Source of the DNA: Batillaria attramentaria
Taxonomy: Eukaryota; Mollusca; Gastropoda; Batillariidae
DNA: 64,000 nt
Direction: 5' to 3'
NCBI GenBank assembly: GCA_018292915.2
Contig: JACVVK020000390.1
Location: 586,001-650,000 of the forward strand
The notes beneath the pieces are model-generated. The model searched no databases and was not told the DNA's origin. It worked only from the letters and a program-made list of their open reading frames with translations. Shown here one piece after another: positions 24,788 through 33,087 of the stretch. Numbering within the stretch: position 1 is the stretch's first letter; each line of letters starts with the position of its first letter. The position numbers and the translations under genes are program-made.

Positions 24788-25146
24788 CGTACTGGTTTTT
24801 AATATTTGTGTCATTAGGCAGGAAAAAAGTTCTCCTGTTCAGGAAAACAGTATTTCTGAATGAAAAACAAAACAAAACGTAAGACCTATTATGCGTGTTC
24901 GCCTCCCTCATTTTTTCCTTGAAAAATAGTTTCATTTCATTCTTCATGAAAACTCACCTGTTTTTTCAAGTTAGAGAAGACATAGAAAGCAATGGCGTTG
25001 CCAACGGTTCCTGTGACGGAAAACACGGACAGGATCGCCACAAGTGGATACAGCTGCTCGGGCGACAACGGCTCATGAGCGTCATTCTCGGACCCAGTTT
25101 GGTTGACGTCAAGGTCGTTGCCAGGGGCATCCGTGTTCGTCTCCAT
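20419..25146 (-). CDS. Class A (rhodopsin-like) G protein-coupled receptor, four coding exons
   Basis: Joining 25146-24958, 24395-24285, 23706-22855 and 20547-20419 gives 426 codons with every junction GT/AG and phase 0. Seven helices are visible: about 33-58 with N50, 67-90 with LALAGTD (D78), 105-131, 148-170, 245-267, 361-384 and 388-410 with NPFIY (403-407). C105 and C226 can form the usual disulfide. DRF (129-131) replaces DRY, FSFLP replaces CWLP (P377), and helix 5 lacks the usual proline. There are N-glycosylation sequons at N15, N185, N202, N212 and N234, a long second extracellular loop, a roughly 90-residue third intracellular loop and a short tail with C424. The features fit a plasma-membrane receptor coupled to G proteins, of the peptide or orphan type, but the ligand cannot be read from sequence. 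The ATG at 25146 was chosen because METNTDAPGN gives a normal extracellular N-terminus. An upstream 5' UTR exon is likely. Confidence 0.92.
20895..21200. repeat. Intronic tandem repeat, about 57-80 bp x5
   Basis: Five units start CTTAYATTCGATGAAATCA and run through AAATACAAATTTAAGTCTGC and AATACAAAGATACA. It lies in the last intron of the receptor. A partial SINE-C-like module (GCCGCTCCAGCAACAAAGAC) precedes it at 20733. Confidence 0.85.
21325..21731 (-). mobile_element. SINE2, full length, in receptor intron 3
   Basis: An (AAT)n tail at the left is followed by the complement of GGCGCTTTGAGCCGATTCAT, the V-domain-like core (complement of TTCTCTCCTGGTACTCCGAC), a B-box complement GGGACTCGAACCCC, and an A-box complement CTTAGCCACTTGACCACCG. 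The anticodon-loop region carries GTC, hinting at a tRNA-Asp origin. It is inserted in the same orientation as the gene. Confidence 0.92.
22409..22840 (+). pseudogene. LINE 3' end in receptor intron 3
   Basis: The plus strand encodes PSRTLRSASEKILKSLQ, NMKTAGERSITFLAP, TVWNSLPVELRLQPS and LFKSHLKTFLLRQAFDS, then a stop at 22621-22623. This is the C-terminal end of a CR1/L2/Jockey-like reverse transcriptase. The 3' tail has an internal (GA)n, AAAGCGCAGCGAGTCCTC, GCGCTCTATAAAAAC and a terminal ATT repeat. It lies antisense in the intron and ends only about 15 bases from the exon 3 donor. The sister copy is at 3306-3682. Confidence 0.85.
22855..23706 (-). CDS. Receptor exon 3 (helices 3-6)
   Basis: It encodes 284 residues, VDFFCKFYHF to PAWLIALG. 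The acceptor is CTGCTTTCAG and the donor GTACGT. It is GC-rich relative to its surroundings, as expected of coding DNA. Reading on upstream in the same frame gives WLVG repeats from the intronic (CCAA)n tract, which are not part of the protein. Confidence 0.93.
23868..23932. repeat. (CCAA)n microsatellite in receptor intron 2
   Basis: About sixteen CCAA tetranucleotides are preceded by degenerate CCACCCA repeats from 23820. Confidence 0.97.
24053..24280. repeat. C/A homopolymers, GGAA and (GA)n in intron 2
   Basis: A C-run followed by an A-run (24081-24114) precedes (GAAG)n and (GA)n (24200-24280). The last abuts the exon 2 donor. Confidence 0.9.
24285..24395 (-). CDS. Receptor exon 2 (helix 2)
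   Basis: It encodes 37 residues, KLTSTIFILA to LLDFYLK. The acceptor is TGTTGTTTTCAG and the donor GTGGGT. The donor lies directly against a 60-bp (GA)n tract (24218-24280), so the intronic side of this splice site is a (CT)n microsatellite on the coding strand. Confidence 0.92.
24480..24786. repeat. CA and GA microsatellites in intron 1
   Basis: (CT)n then (CA)n spans 24501-24612 with a GA coda at 24616-24634, and a pure (GA)n lies at 24713-24786. Between them is unique sequence. Confidence 0.95.
24958..25146 (-). CDS. Receptor exon 1 (N-terminus and helix 1)
   Basis: It encodes 63 residues, METNTDAPGN to FSNLKKQ. The exon ends CAG with donor GTGAGT at 24957. A polypyrimidine-AG (CTCTGTTGCAG) just upstream, ending near 25230, could be the acceptor of an exon that holds the last part of the 5' UTR. 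Confidence 0.88.
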
Positions 25147-25259
25147 GGCGACGTTAGTACGGGATCGGACGATCGTCCGCAAGGTCAGCACAAGGTGATG
25201 GTGGTACGGCTTCCTTCTTGGAGAGACCTGCAACAGAGAGGAGGGTGGCATATATGAGG

Positions 25260-25267
25260 TGACGTCA
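25260..25267. promoter_or_regulatory. Consensus CRE palindrome upstream of receptor
   Basis: TGACGTCA lies 114 bp upstream of the receptor ATG. It is the full cAMP-response palindrome. If the start of exon 1 is an internal acceptor, this is intronic and may be chance. No TATA box with a convincing position was found. Confidence 0.25.
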
Positions 25268-25361
25268 TGGCATGATGGCTGTGTCATAGCTGTATGACAC
25301 GAATCCTTTTTGAACTTTCCCCAAGAAGATGATCAGCTTTTGTCCTGAACAGGGTGGTTGG

Positions 25362-25483
25362 GGAGGGAGTTTAACGTCTTTTTTTTTTTTTTTTTGGGGG
25401 GGGGGGGGGTGATATCAAAGACAGGGCAACAGAAAAGGCCAGCACAAATACAAAAGTGGCCCCAGCCGGGATTCGAACTATCC
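25362..25483 (-). mobile_element. SINE1, head-truncated
   Basis: It reads GGAGTTTAACGTC, a poly-T/poly-G interruption at 25379-25410, then GATATCAAAGACAGGGCAAC and GGCCCCAGCCGGGATTCGAA, and stops at the B-box complement. Confidence 0.85.
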
Positions 25484-25559
25484 TGAAGGAAATCGAACTG
25501 GCATCACGAATGGTAATGAACAGACCTCTCATTATACCCTGGATTCTAAATACAATTAA

Positions 25560-26055
25560 AGAAGAAGAAGAAGAAGAACAGCAACAACAACAAGAAAACA
25601 CCTCCGCCCCCAAAACAAAAACAAACAAAAAAACAAAACAAAAACAAAACAAAAAACCCCAAACCAAAGCCAAAACAACAAAAACACAAGAGCAAAAAAA
25701 AACAACAACAACAACAAACAACAATAACAAACAAAACCCAAACCAAACCAAACCAAACCAAAACAACAACAACCCCCCCCCCAAAAAAAAAAAAAAAAAT
25801 CAAAACAAAACACAAAACAAAACAACAAACAAAAACAAAACAAACCCCCCCCAAAAAACCAAAAAAACACAAAACAAACAAAACAAAACAAACAACAACA
25901 ACAACAACAAAAAACCCCAACGAAACCAAAACAACCCCCCCCCAAAAAAAATACAACAACCCCCCCCAAAAAAAACAAACAAACAAACAACCCCCCCCCC
26001 AAAAAAAAAAAAAAACAACCAAAAAACAAAAACAAACAAACAAACAAACAAACCT
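25560..26055. repeat. A/C-only low-complexity tract, about 480 bp
   Basis: After a GAAGAA stretch, nearly all bases to 26050 are A or C on the plus strand, with C-runs of 7-10 followed by A-runs and (ACAA)n at the end. It is the same class as 1631-1932 and 37735-38340. Confidence 0.95.
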
Positions 26056-27394
26056 ATTTACGACTCACAGATGTCGTAAAACAAAAACACTGCAGTCGAA
26101 TCTGAGTTGGGCACCGCCATTGACCAACGCATTAAACGTTACCGGTGTCCATCCCAGCATGTACACAAGTTTAAAGTCCACCTGCCATAACATAGCTACT
26201 AGCTACTAGCTACGACCTCCAGCTCAGCGCGTCGTCCACGATTGCAGCCTTAATGCAGGGTACATCAATACCGCGATGAGCATGTGTAGTCAACAAACAC
26301 GCACAGGTTTTTATGGCCGTAAACTGATAGGAAACATCTGTGCTTTTTTACAAGCGTAACTCAGCCTTACAAACAGGTACGCAACTAAGACAAGGCTATA
26401 GCCGCGCTGAAACAGTGCCGTCCGTTGACACATTCAGTTAAACGATTCAGCAGGTCACTCGAGTCATTCGACAGGTCGTTGTCTGCTGTTTGTACGACGA
26501 GCAATATAAAGTTGACTCAGTATGACCGGTCTCCTATTTCGTCGCTCAGTCCTTGAGGCACCAGTTGCAGTGGACGCTTATTAATTGCTTGCTTTCGACG
26601 GAAGGACAACGGTTCCACCTACACTTCAATTGCGATGACGTTGTGTTCCAGCGTATTACTGACCGTAAAACATTGAGTTTCTAGAACTAGACTTGTGTGA
26701 ACTGGCTGTGGAAATGGCTGATTGAAAAGGTGGAAATGCCGGGGGACCAGTATCACTTCTGATCAAACATTCAAACTGAAGCAAAGAACTTTCTGAAATG
26801 CTGCGGCTCAGAGACACTTAGTTGTAAGCTGCAACAAATTAAAAATGCTTCGACGAAAACCACTTTGTAGCCACTGGCTCCTGGTGAAAATGGGCACTTC
26901 CAGCGCTACCCATCAATCGTACTACGTAATGCTGATACTACGATCTTTAAACACTACGTATCAATAGTCCTACGCCACAGTGCGCCAGCACTACGTCTCG
27001 ATAGACTTCTAATTGTTCAAGTTACCTGGGATACGTCTTGGACCGCAAGATACTGGACACTGTATTCATTCCACCGATAACACAGTCAAATAATTGCGGT
27101 GTCTTTCTACCGCCTGCGTGTCACAGCTGCGTCACCTCAGCCAAGGCAAGGCCGAAGGGTGTTGTGACGAGGTCGCCACAGCCGAAACACCTGTGCACAT
27201 GTACACACTGACCATAACACAAATTGGACCCCTATTCAGGGGACCAACATCACATTTTCCTTTGCTGAGCGTAATGACACAAAGCGCGGGGGTGGGGGGT
27301 GGGGGTGGCAGGTGGGGGAGGGGTGTGTGTGTGTGTGTGTCCATATTTTGTTGGTATGAGTGCTGGAGTACGCGTATTGAGTCACTTTGTGAGA
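26056..27394. other. Intergenic, upstream of the receptor
   Basis: No exon was recognised. A CTAG-rich palindromic phrase (TAGCTACTAGCTACTAGC) occurs near 26196. GT and G-rich simple sequence lies at 27288-27340. Confidence 0.5.
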
Positions 27395-27534
27395 ATTTTG
27401 CGCTATATAAGTACAATTTATTATTACTATTATTATTATTTGGGGATTTTACGTGCTTTCCCGCCATATACGGGTGATATCAAAGACGGGGCAACGATGA
27501 AAAAGCCAACACAAATATTTGGCCCCAGCCCGGT
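27395..27534 (-). mobile_element. LINE-type ATT tail joined to SINE1 fragment
   Basis: GCGCTATATAAGTACAATTT followed by (ATT)n (27395-27440) resembles the LINE and SINE2 3' ends and is on the plus strand. A minus-strand SINE1 body starts immediately and stops after GGCCCCAGCCCGG at the B box. Confidence 0.7.
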
Positions 27535-27555
27535 AAGGACACAAATTGCGCATGG

Positions 27556-28190
27556 GGTCAAGTTTGGTGTTTGTTTGAAGGCCCCTGTTTGGCCTGTGTG
27601 CTAGTTTGTAGTGACTTTTGTTGTCACGAAAAAGCGTAATTTTAGTCATTGTTTGTAGGGCAAGGTGCATGCCAGGGCCGGGGTAGGCAGAGGAGGCAAT
27701 CTGGCAGTGAATCTGGGACTTTTTGCGCACAAGAGGCAAAGTTGACGTGAATGGATTTGGGCGAGTGAGTGAGTGAGTTTTTGAGGCTTAAAGCCGCGCA
27801 GTCCACAAAGACTAACTCGCGGCTAAGTATGTCCACTACGTGAAAAAAACCCCACCTAACCAACAAAAAAAAAAAAAAAAAGAAAAAAAAAGGAGAAAAA
27901 GAAAAGAAAAGAAGTAATGTTGGGCAACTGATGCAAACTGATCTACGGGGCGGATTTGGGCGAATTGGCCTTCTGGCCTAATCAGAAAGTAGACGCAATA
28001 CTCCAGTGAGGCCTTAGTTGAAAGCAGACGTTCAATTTTTTTTTTTACTCATGTCAGGTACGTACCCTTGAATGGTCTGTGCATGGTAATTTTTGTTTCT
28101 AGATTGAAGCCTTTTTAGAGGTGACTATGATGCCTGAGGCTAATAGGGAATGCTTACTGCATTTTTAAGGCTTCGTGCTTTTGTATTCTC
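27556..28190 (+). repeat. Dispersed repeat R1, copy 2
   Basis: This is the inverted relative of 165-790. It carries only one copy of the TTTGTTTGAAGGCCCCTG unit that is tandemly repeated in copy 1. It is interrupted by a SINE-C at 27765-27951. Confidence 0.7.
27765..27951 (-). mobile_element. SINE-C, complete, 12-bp target duplication
   Basis: GGATTTGGGCGA occurs at 27753-27764 and 27952-27963. Between them lies the whole element: (GTGA)n, TTTTTGAGGCTTAAAGCC, GCGCAGTCCACAAAGACTAA, CTCGCGGCTAAG, CACTACGTG, an A-rich linker, and AACTGATGCAAACTGATCTA then CGGGGC. This defines the ends of the family. The simple-repeat side would be the 3' tail, giving minus orientation. No A and B boxes were recognised, so the SINE label is provisional. 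Confidence 0.8.
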
Positions 28191-28506
28191 TGACCTGCAC
28201 AGTAACTGCGAGAGGCATGCTATGCGACGCCTCTCTTTGAGGGTTTCCTCTTAGTTTCCCACATCCCAACCTCTCTTTCCTATCATTTTTTCCCCTGTGC
28301 TGGGATCTCAGATCTGTAATGCGAACACAGTCTCCTCCCTTGCAGCGTCCAAGTCTCGATTTCGTCCCCTTGAATCTTTCTTTGCGCTGCGGCAGTCACT
28401 ACTTGCATTTAAAAAAAAAAATCCTGATCGTAGCGTTAAACGTCGTAGTGCTGTTGACACGTAGTGCTATCCGGTGATATGCAGTGCCGTCGATAAGCCG
28501 GCTTAA

Positions 28507-28930
28507 AGGTCTGCAATCTCAGCAAAAAGCCGCAAACACTTGGTTTTTTTTTTTTTTTTTTTTAAACCGCGACTCCTTCGACTGTGCATAATCCAGGCAA
28601 CTCTGTCACAGTTGCAGACTTTTCAGCGCTTCGGAGACCCTTATAAAACCAGAACGCTAGTTTTTTCCGTGACATCATTGTGCTTTTGGTAAGTGAGCGA
28701 GACACGTCGCTACAGTGTCTAACGGGCATTGAGTGCTGCACGATCTTTCTCGCTCAGTATAAACACGCAAACTGAGCTGTGAACTGAAATCAGGCTGCCC
28801 TTGGCTTTTATAGGGGGTTTCGGGGACGCTGAAAACTCTGTAACCGTGACAGAGTTGACTGTGCATTTTGCACAGTCGGGTAGCTCTTTAAAACACAGAG
28901 TTTGTGGCTTTTTCTTGAGATTGCAGACCT
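28507..28930. mobile_element. TTAA-flanked foldback MITE
   Basis: TTAA at 28503-28506 and 28931-28934 flank inverted ends AGGTCTGCAATCTCA and TGAGATTGCAGACCT. The inverted similarity continues inward through AAAAAGCC.CAAAC, CGACTGTGCA, CAACTCTGTCAC, TTTTCAGCG and TATAAAA, giving arms of about 140-150 bp around a central 140 bp. TTAA duplication is the hallmark of piggyBac-type transposition. No transposase is encoded. Confidence 0.85.
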
Positions 28931-29435
28931 TTAACCGTTAAACACAGCTTGCGGCGCGATCAAAAGCGCGGGGTCAGCGTGGCAACAGCAGAGGTGTGTA
29001 GTCCATCACGTCACCGTGACAGCATGAATGCACAGGGACTGCATAAAAACACCGGACCGCAGTTGGAAAGAAATAAGTCCACGTCGCCTCGAACAATAGC
29101 GTCGCGAGCGGGGAAACCCAACGAAGCGTGAAAAACAGATACACACCCCTGCTGTCGAACACAGCTGGGGGTGAAGATGAATTTTAATTATTTCACGGGG
29201 TTCGTGTAAGCAGATCAATGGATTAATACCAGCTAGGTAAACGTCATAAATCTTTTCTGTTCGGATGAAAGCCGGCGTCCGGTACATAACTATATAAAGA
29301 TTAATAAGACCCCCAAGCTGTTTCTATTTGGGCTTGGCTGGCGTGCAGTTTCCTTCAAATTTACGAGAGATGCAGATGGTGACGAACGCTCATCACTCCG
29401 ATTGTATGGTAGACGATAATAATTATTATGACAGG

Positions 29436-29550
29436 GAAGGGGGGGGTGGGGGTGGGGGGGTGTTTTAAGGGTTTAACGTCATCATCCACCACGCACAGGT
29501 GATTTCAAAGACGGGGCAACGAGAAAACAGGGCGGTCGGTGGCCTAGTGA
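29436..29550 (-). mobile_element. SINE1 fragment followed by SINE2 head stub
   Basis: SINE1 tail and body (GTTTAACGTCATCATCCACC to GACGGGGCAACGAGAAAA) stop at 29526. They are followed on the plus strand by GGGCGGTCGGTGGCCTAGTG, the first 20 bases of a SINE2 head. Confidence 0.7.
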
Positions 29551-29592
29551 AAACCATACTTTTGCTTCTGCGTTTTTGTTATGGACGCGAGT

Positions 29593-29595
<3 letters not shown>

Positions 29596-29656
<61 letters not shown>
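29596..29656. repeat. (TA)n microsatellite
   Basis: A nearly pure TA tract with one AA phase shift at the left edge of the 1.1-kb duplication. Similar TA tracts close the first unit (30743-30760) and the second (31845-31912). Confidence 0.97.
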
Positions 29657-29661
<5 letters not shown>

Positions 29662-29767
29662 CCACTCTACCACTATTACAAGTCATGGTATAAAATCCAT
29701 ATTTCACCACATGTGGTATAAAGATTGTACCCATGACAACCACGCGTGAATTTTATGGCTGTACCTA

Positions 29768-30164
29768 AAGGCCATGTCACACGAGAGGGCAAAAACACCT
29801 GAAAACATTGTTTTCAGATGTTTCGCTGCGAAACAGTGTGTTTTGTCGTGTGACAAACTTCACAACAATGTTTTCAAAACACTGTTTCGATCGTGTTTTC
29901 AGTTTTAGAGCCTGCCCTAAAATCCGAAAACATGTTTTGTGTTTCAACCAATGAAAGCCGCCATGCGGAGTGTCAAGTGACACCTTCCCGTATCCGCTCA
30001 GTCAACATGTATGTTTAAGGAAAAGAGACATCGACTTTACCCAGAAACCCCATCCAGAGGTATTTCATACGCATTGAAGTTCTACATACAAGAAAAGGGT
30101 GTCTAGTAAGGTAGGAATGTCTTGACCGTAGCAGGGAAACTTGTTTTCAGTGTGACATCGCCTT
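29768..30164. mobile_element. MITE with AAGGCSATGTCACAC termini (unit 1)
   Basis: The left end AAGGCCATGTCACAC matches the inverted right end AAGGCGATGTCACAC at 14 of 15 positions. The interior is rich in AAACA.TGTTTTCA-type internal inverted repeats. A copy is repeated in unit 2 at 30872-31268. The superfamily is uncertain, and TTAA is present only at the right flank. Confidence 0.6.
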
Positions 30165-30597
30165 AAAGAGTGAACAGGTATTACCCGTAGCAGTGTTCCA
30201 GCAGTGTGTTCTGGTGAAAGGATTTGCGTCACAATATGACGCGAAAAGGGACTAAAGAATAATTTACGTCACGACATGACGTAGTTCGACTTCGTACGGA
30301 AATGGGGACAAGGAGCTTTGCCAGTCGCTTGACGTGGAATTGTTGATCTTTTGCTGCGTTTTATCAACAAGCGGTCGTGTCTGTGACAAGCGTAAGCCTA
30401 GTTCCAGTTCTCTACTAAGACGGAGGCTTTGAAACGGACCAGCTGACTTCTCAAAGCCTTTGGACAAAGCCAGGTAAGCGAGGTAAAGCACCTCAGTCAG
30501 TGATGTCGCGTGAAGCATTTGGATTGCCGATGTCAGCTTTCAAATCAAAGACTTGAAATGCAGGTAGGGACGTGGTATAAATAATTTTCCCAATTCG

Positions 30598-30727
30598 GTG
30601 CCCCCGATTACGTAAAATACACCACACTCGTTTGTTGATTTCGACCGTAAAACTGCTCGTTAAAACTCGCAGTTTTACGGTCGAAATCAACAAACTCGTG
30701 TGGTGTATTTTCCGTAATCGGGGGCAC
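30598..30727. repeat. Palindrome, 58-bp arms, 14-bp loop (unit 1)
   Basis: Left arm 30598-30655 starts GTGCCCCCGATTACG and ends CCGTAAAACTG. Right arm 30670-30727 is its near-perfect inverse. The loop is CTCGTTAAAACTCG. A similar, decayed palindrome lies at 38989-39105. Confidence 0.95.
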
Positions 30728-30760
30728 CTCATTGTGAAAACTCTATATATATATATATAT

Positions 30761-31842
30761 TTATACCACTCTACCACTATTACAAGTCATGGTATAAAAT
30801 CCATAATTCACCACATGTGGTATAAACATTGTACCCATGACAACCACGCGTGTATTTTATGGCTGTACCTAAAGGCCATGTCACACGAGAGGGCAAAAAC
30901 ACTTGAAAACATTGTTTTCAGATGTTTCGCTGCGAAACAGTGTGTTTTGTCGTGTGACATACTTCACAACAATGTTTTCAAAACACTGTTTCGATCGTGT
31001 TTTCAGTTTTAGAGCCTGCCCTAAAATCCGAAAACATGTTTTGTGTTTCAACCAATGAAAGCCGCCGTGCGGAGTGTCAAGTGACACCTTCCCGTATCCG
31101 CTCAGTCAACATGTATGTTTAAGGAAAAGAGACATCGACTTTACCCAGAAACCCCATCCAGAGGTATTTCATACGCATTGAAGTTCTACATACAAGAAAA
31201 GGGTGTCTAGTAAGGTAGGAATGTCTTGACCGTAGCAGGGAAACTTGTTTTCAGTGTGACATCGCCTTAAAGAGTGAACAGGTATTACCCCTAGCAGTGT
31301 TCCAGCAGTGTGTTCTGGTGAAAGGATTTGCGTCACAATATGACGCGAAAAGGGACTAAAGAATAATTTACGTCACGACATGACGTAGTTCGACTTCGTA
31401 CGGAAATGGGGACGAAGGAGCTTTGCCTGTCGCTTGACGTGGAATTGTTGATCTTTTGCTGCGTGTTATCAACAAGCGGTCGTGTTTGTGACAAGCGTAA
31501 GCTTAGTTCCAGTTCTCTACTAAGACGGAGGCTTCGAAACGGAAAAGCTGACTCCTCAAAGCCTATGGACAAAGCGAGGTAAAGCACCTCAGTCAGTGAT
31601 GTCGCGTGAAGCATTTGGATTGCCGATGTCAGCTTTCAAATCAAAGACTTGAAATGCAGGTAGGGACGTGGTATAAATAATTTTCCCAATTCGGTGCCCC
31701 CGATTACGTAAAATACACCACACTCGTTTGTTGATTTCGACCGTAAAACTGCTCGTTAAAACTCGCAGTTTTACGGTCGAAATCAACAAACTCGTGTGGT
31801 GTATTTTCCGTAATCGGGGGCACCTCATTGTGAAAACTCTAT
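30761..31842. repeat. 1.1-kb tandem duplication, unit 2
   Basis: This is the second copy of the block, followed by a TA tract. Small differences include a GAAGGAGC insertion near 31413 and loss of a few bases around 31575. It carries the same MITE (30872-31268) and palindrome (arms 31694-31751 and 31766-31823, loop identical). Confidence 0.95.
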
Positions 31843-31855
31843 TTATAATATATAT

Positions 31856-31900
<45 letters not shown>

Positions 31901-32235
31901 TATATATATATAGGGGAAGTTAATAAATAATAAATAGGGAAATAATAAAGTCAGTTACATATCTTGAGACTTGATTCAGACCTTGGTTGTGCGCTGTCCT
32001 GCACAGTGTGCTTTTTCCCTAGCTCCCCAAAAGTTAAGATTCTGTATGTTAGTCTAGGCGTGAATTTGATATGGACCTTCGAGGCCAACTTGACCTGATG
32101 ACGTATCTCAGTGCACTCAAAAATCAGTGTTACAGTGCGTGTTATATCTCGGGTCACCAGCGACTTTGGACGGTAACTGTTTACACTGCCACTCTTGTAG
32201 ACCTTTTGCAGAGAAAAGGCTATTCAGTAAGTTGA

Positions 32236-32628
32236 GACCTAGTGGTTAAGAGACTTGTCACCAATGCGAGAGGTCGTGGGTTCGAGTCCCACTCGGGGCA
32301 AAGAATTTTTCCTTCTCGTATGTGGCACCGTTCATTCAGGCTGATTGTTGGGGGTTCTCTCCGTGGGTACTCCGGCTTCCTCCCCCTCTGCTTTGGAAAT
32401 GTTCAGCCCACAAAATTTAAAAAAAAATGAATGCAATTCTAAATTCCGAAATTTTAAATAGCTGAACTGACCCTTCCCACCACGCGCTAGTAATGTGTTT
32501 ATGTCCAGTGTGTGAGAGAATGTGTGTGATTCACGTGAGCGTGCGTGTTGGGTTCAGTTCGCGGCGCTTTGAGCCGATTCACGAAATTGGGTAAAGCGCC
32601 TACACAATACTCATTATTATTATTATTA
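32236..32628 (+). mobile_element. SINE2, full length
   Basis: The head CTAGTGGTTAAGAGACTTGT is followed by CACCAATGCGAGAGG and the B box GGTTCGAGTCC. Then come TTCTCTCCGTGGGTACTCCG, AATGTTCAGCCCACAAAATT, GAGCGTGCGTGTTGGGTTC and GCGCTTTGAGCCGATTCACG, and an (ATT)n tail. The core resembles the V-domain of V-SINEs such as those reported from molluscs. Confidence 0.92.
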
Positions 32629-32629
32629 A

Positions 32630-32732
32630 AAAGGCCACCACAACTATATTTGGCCCTAGCCGGGATGCGAACTCACGACCCGAAAAATGAAAGTTCAACA
32701 CTCTACCATACGGCTATCCCGGCCCGGCTCCC
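32630..32732 (-). mobile_element. SINE1 head fragment
   Basis: The complement covers the tRNA-like head and early body, from CGGGATAGCCGTATGGTAG to GGGCCAAATATAG. The rest is cut off at the preceding SINE2 tail. Confidence 0.85.
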
Positions 32733-32743
32733 CGATATGACAG

Positions 32744-32910
32744 GGGTGGGTGGGTGTTTGGGGGTTTAACGTCCTTTTCCACCACATAGGGTGATATTAA
32801 AGACGGAGCAACGAAGAAAAAAGCCAGCACAAATATTTGGCCCCAGCCGGGATCGAGCTCACGACCCAACGCTCTACCATTCGACCACCATTCAACCACC
32901 CCGGCTCCCC
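32744..32910 (-). mobile_element. SINE1 with perfect 11-bp target duplication
   Basis: CGATATGACAG occurs at 32733-32743 and 32911-32921. The 167-bp element is inserted immediately beside the 5' end of the older SINE1 fragment. ATTCGACCACCATTCAACCA shows a small internal duplication of the A-box complement. Confidence 0.95.
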
Positions 32911-33087
32911 CGATATGACAGAGAAAGAAATGTCGTTAAATTATAATAATGATAATGAAAATCGCATTCAAGCTAATATAGGCGCTTTATCCTAAATACT
33001 TTGCTCCAAGCGCAGCGAGCTAAACCCAGCACGCATGTTCACGCGAATCACACGCATTCTCTCAGACACTCACGTGTTGCGAAGGAC

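Larger units (their letters stand above)
29657..30760. repeat. 1.1-kb tandem duplication, unit 1
   Basis: The unit begins TTATACCACTCTACCACTAT and ends in a TA tract. It aligns with 30761-31842 at an offset of 1104 bp, with only scattered substitutions and short indels. It contains a MITE (29768-30164) and a palindrome (30598-30727). Confidence 0.95.

Noticed and set aside
30872..31087. 68-residue conserved frames in both units of the 1.1-kb duplication
   Set aside because: They lie inside the MITE, are explained by the duplication and have no recognisable domain.
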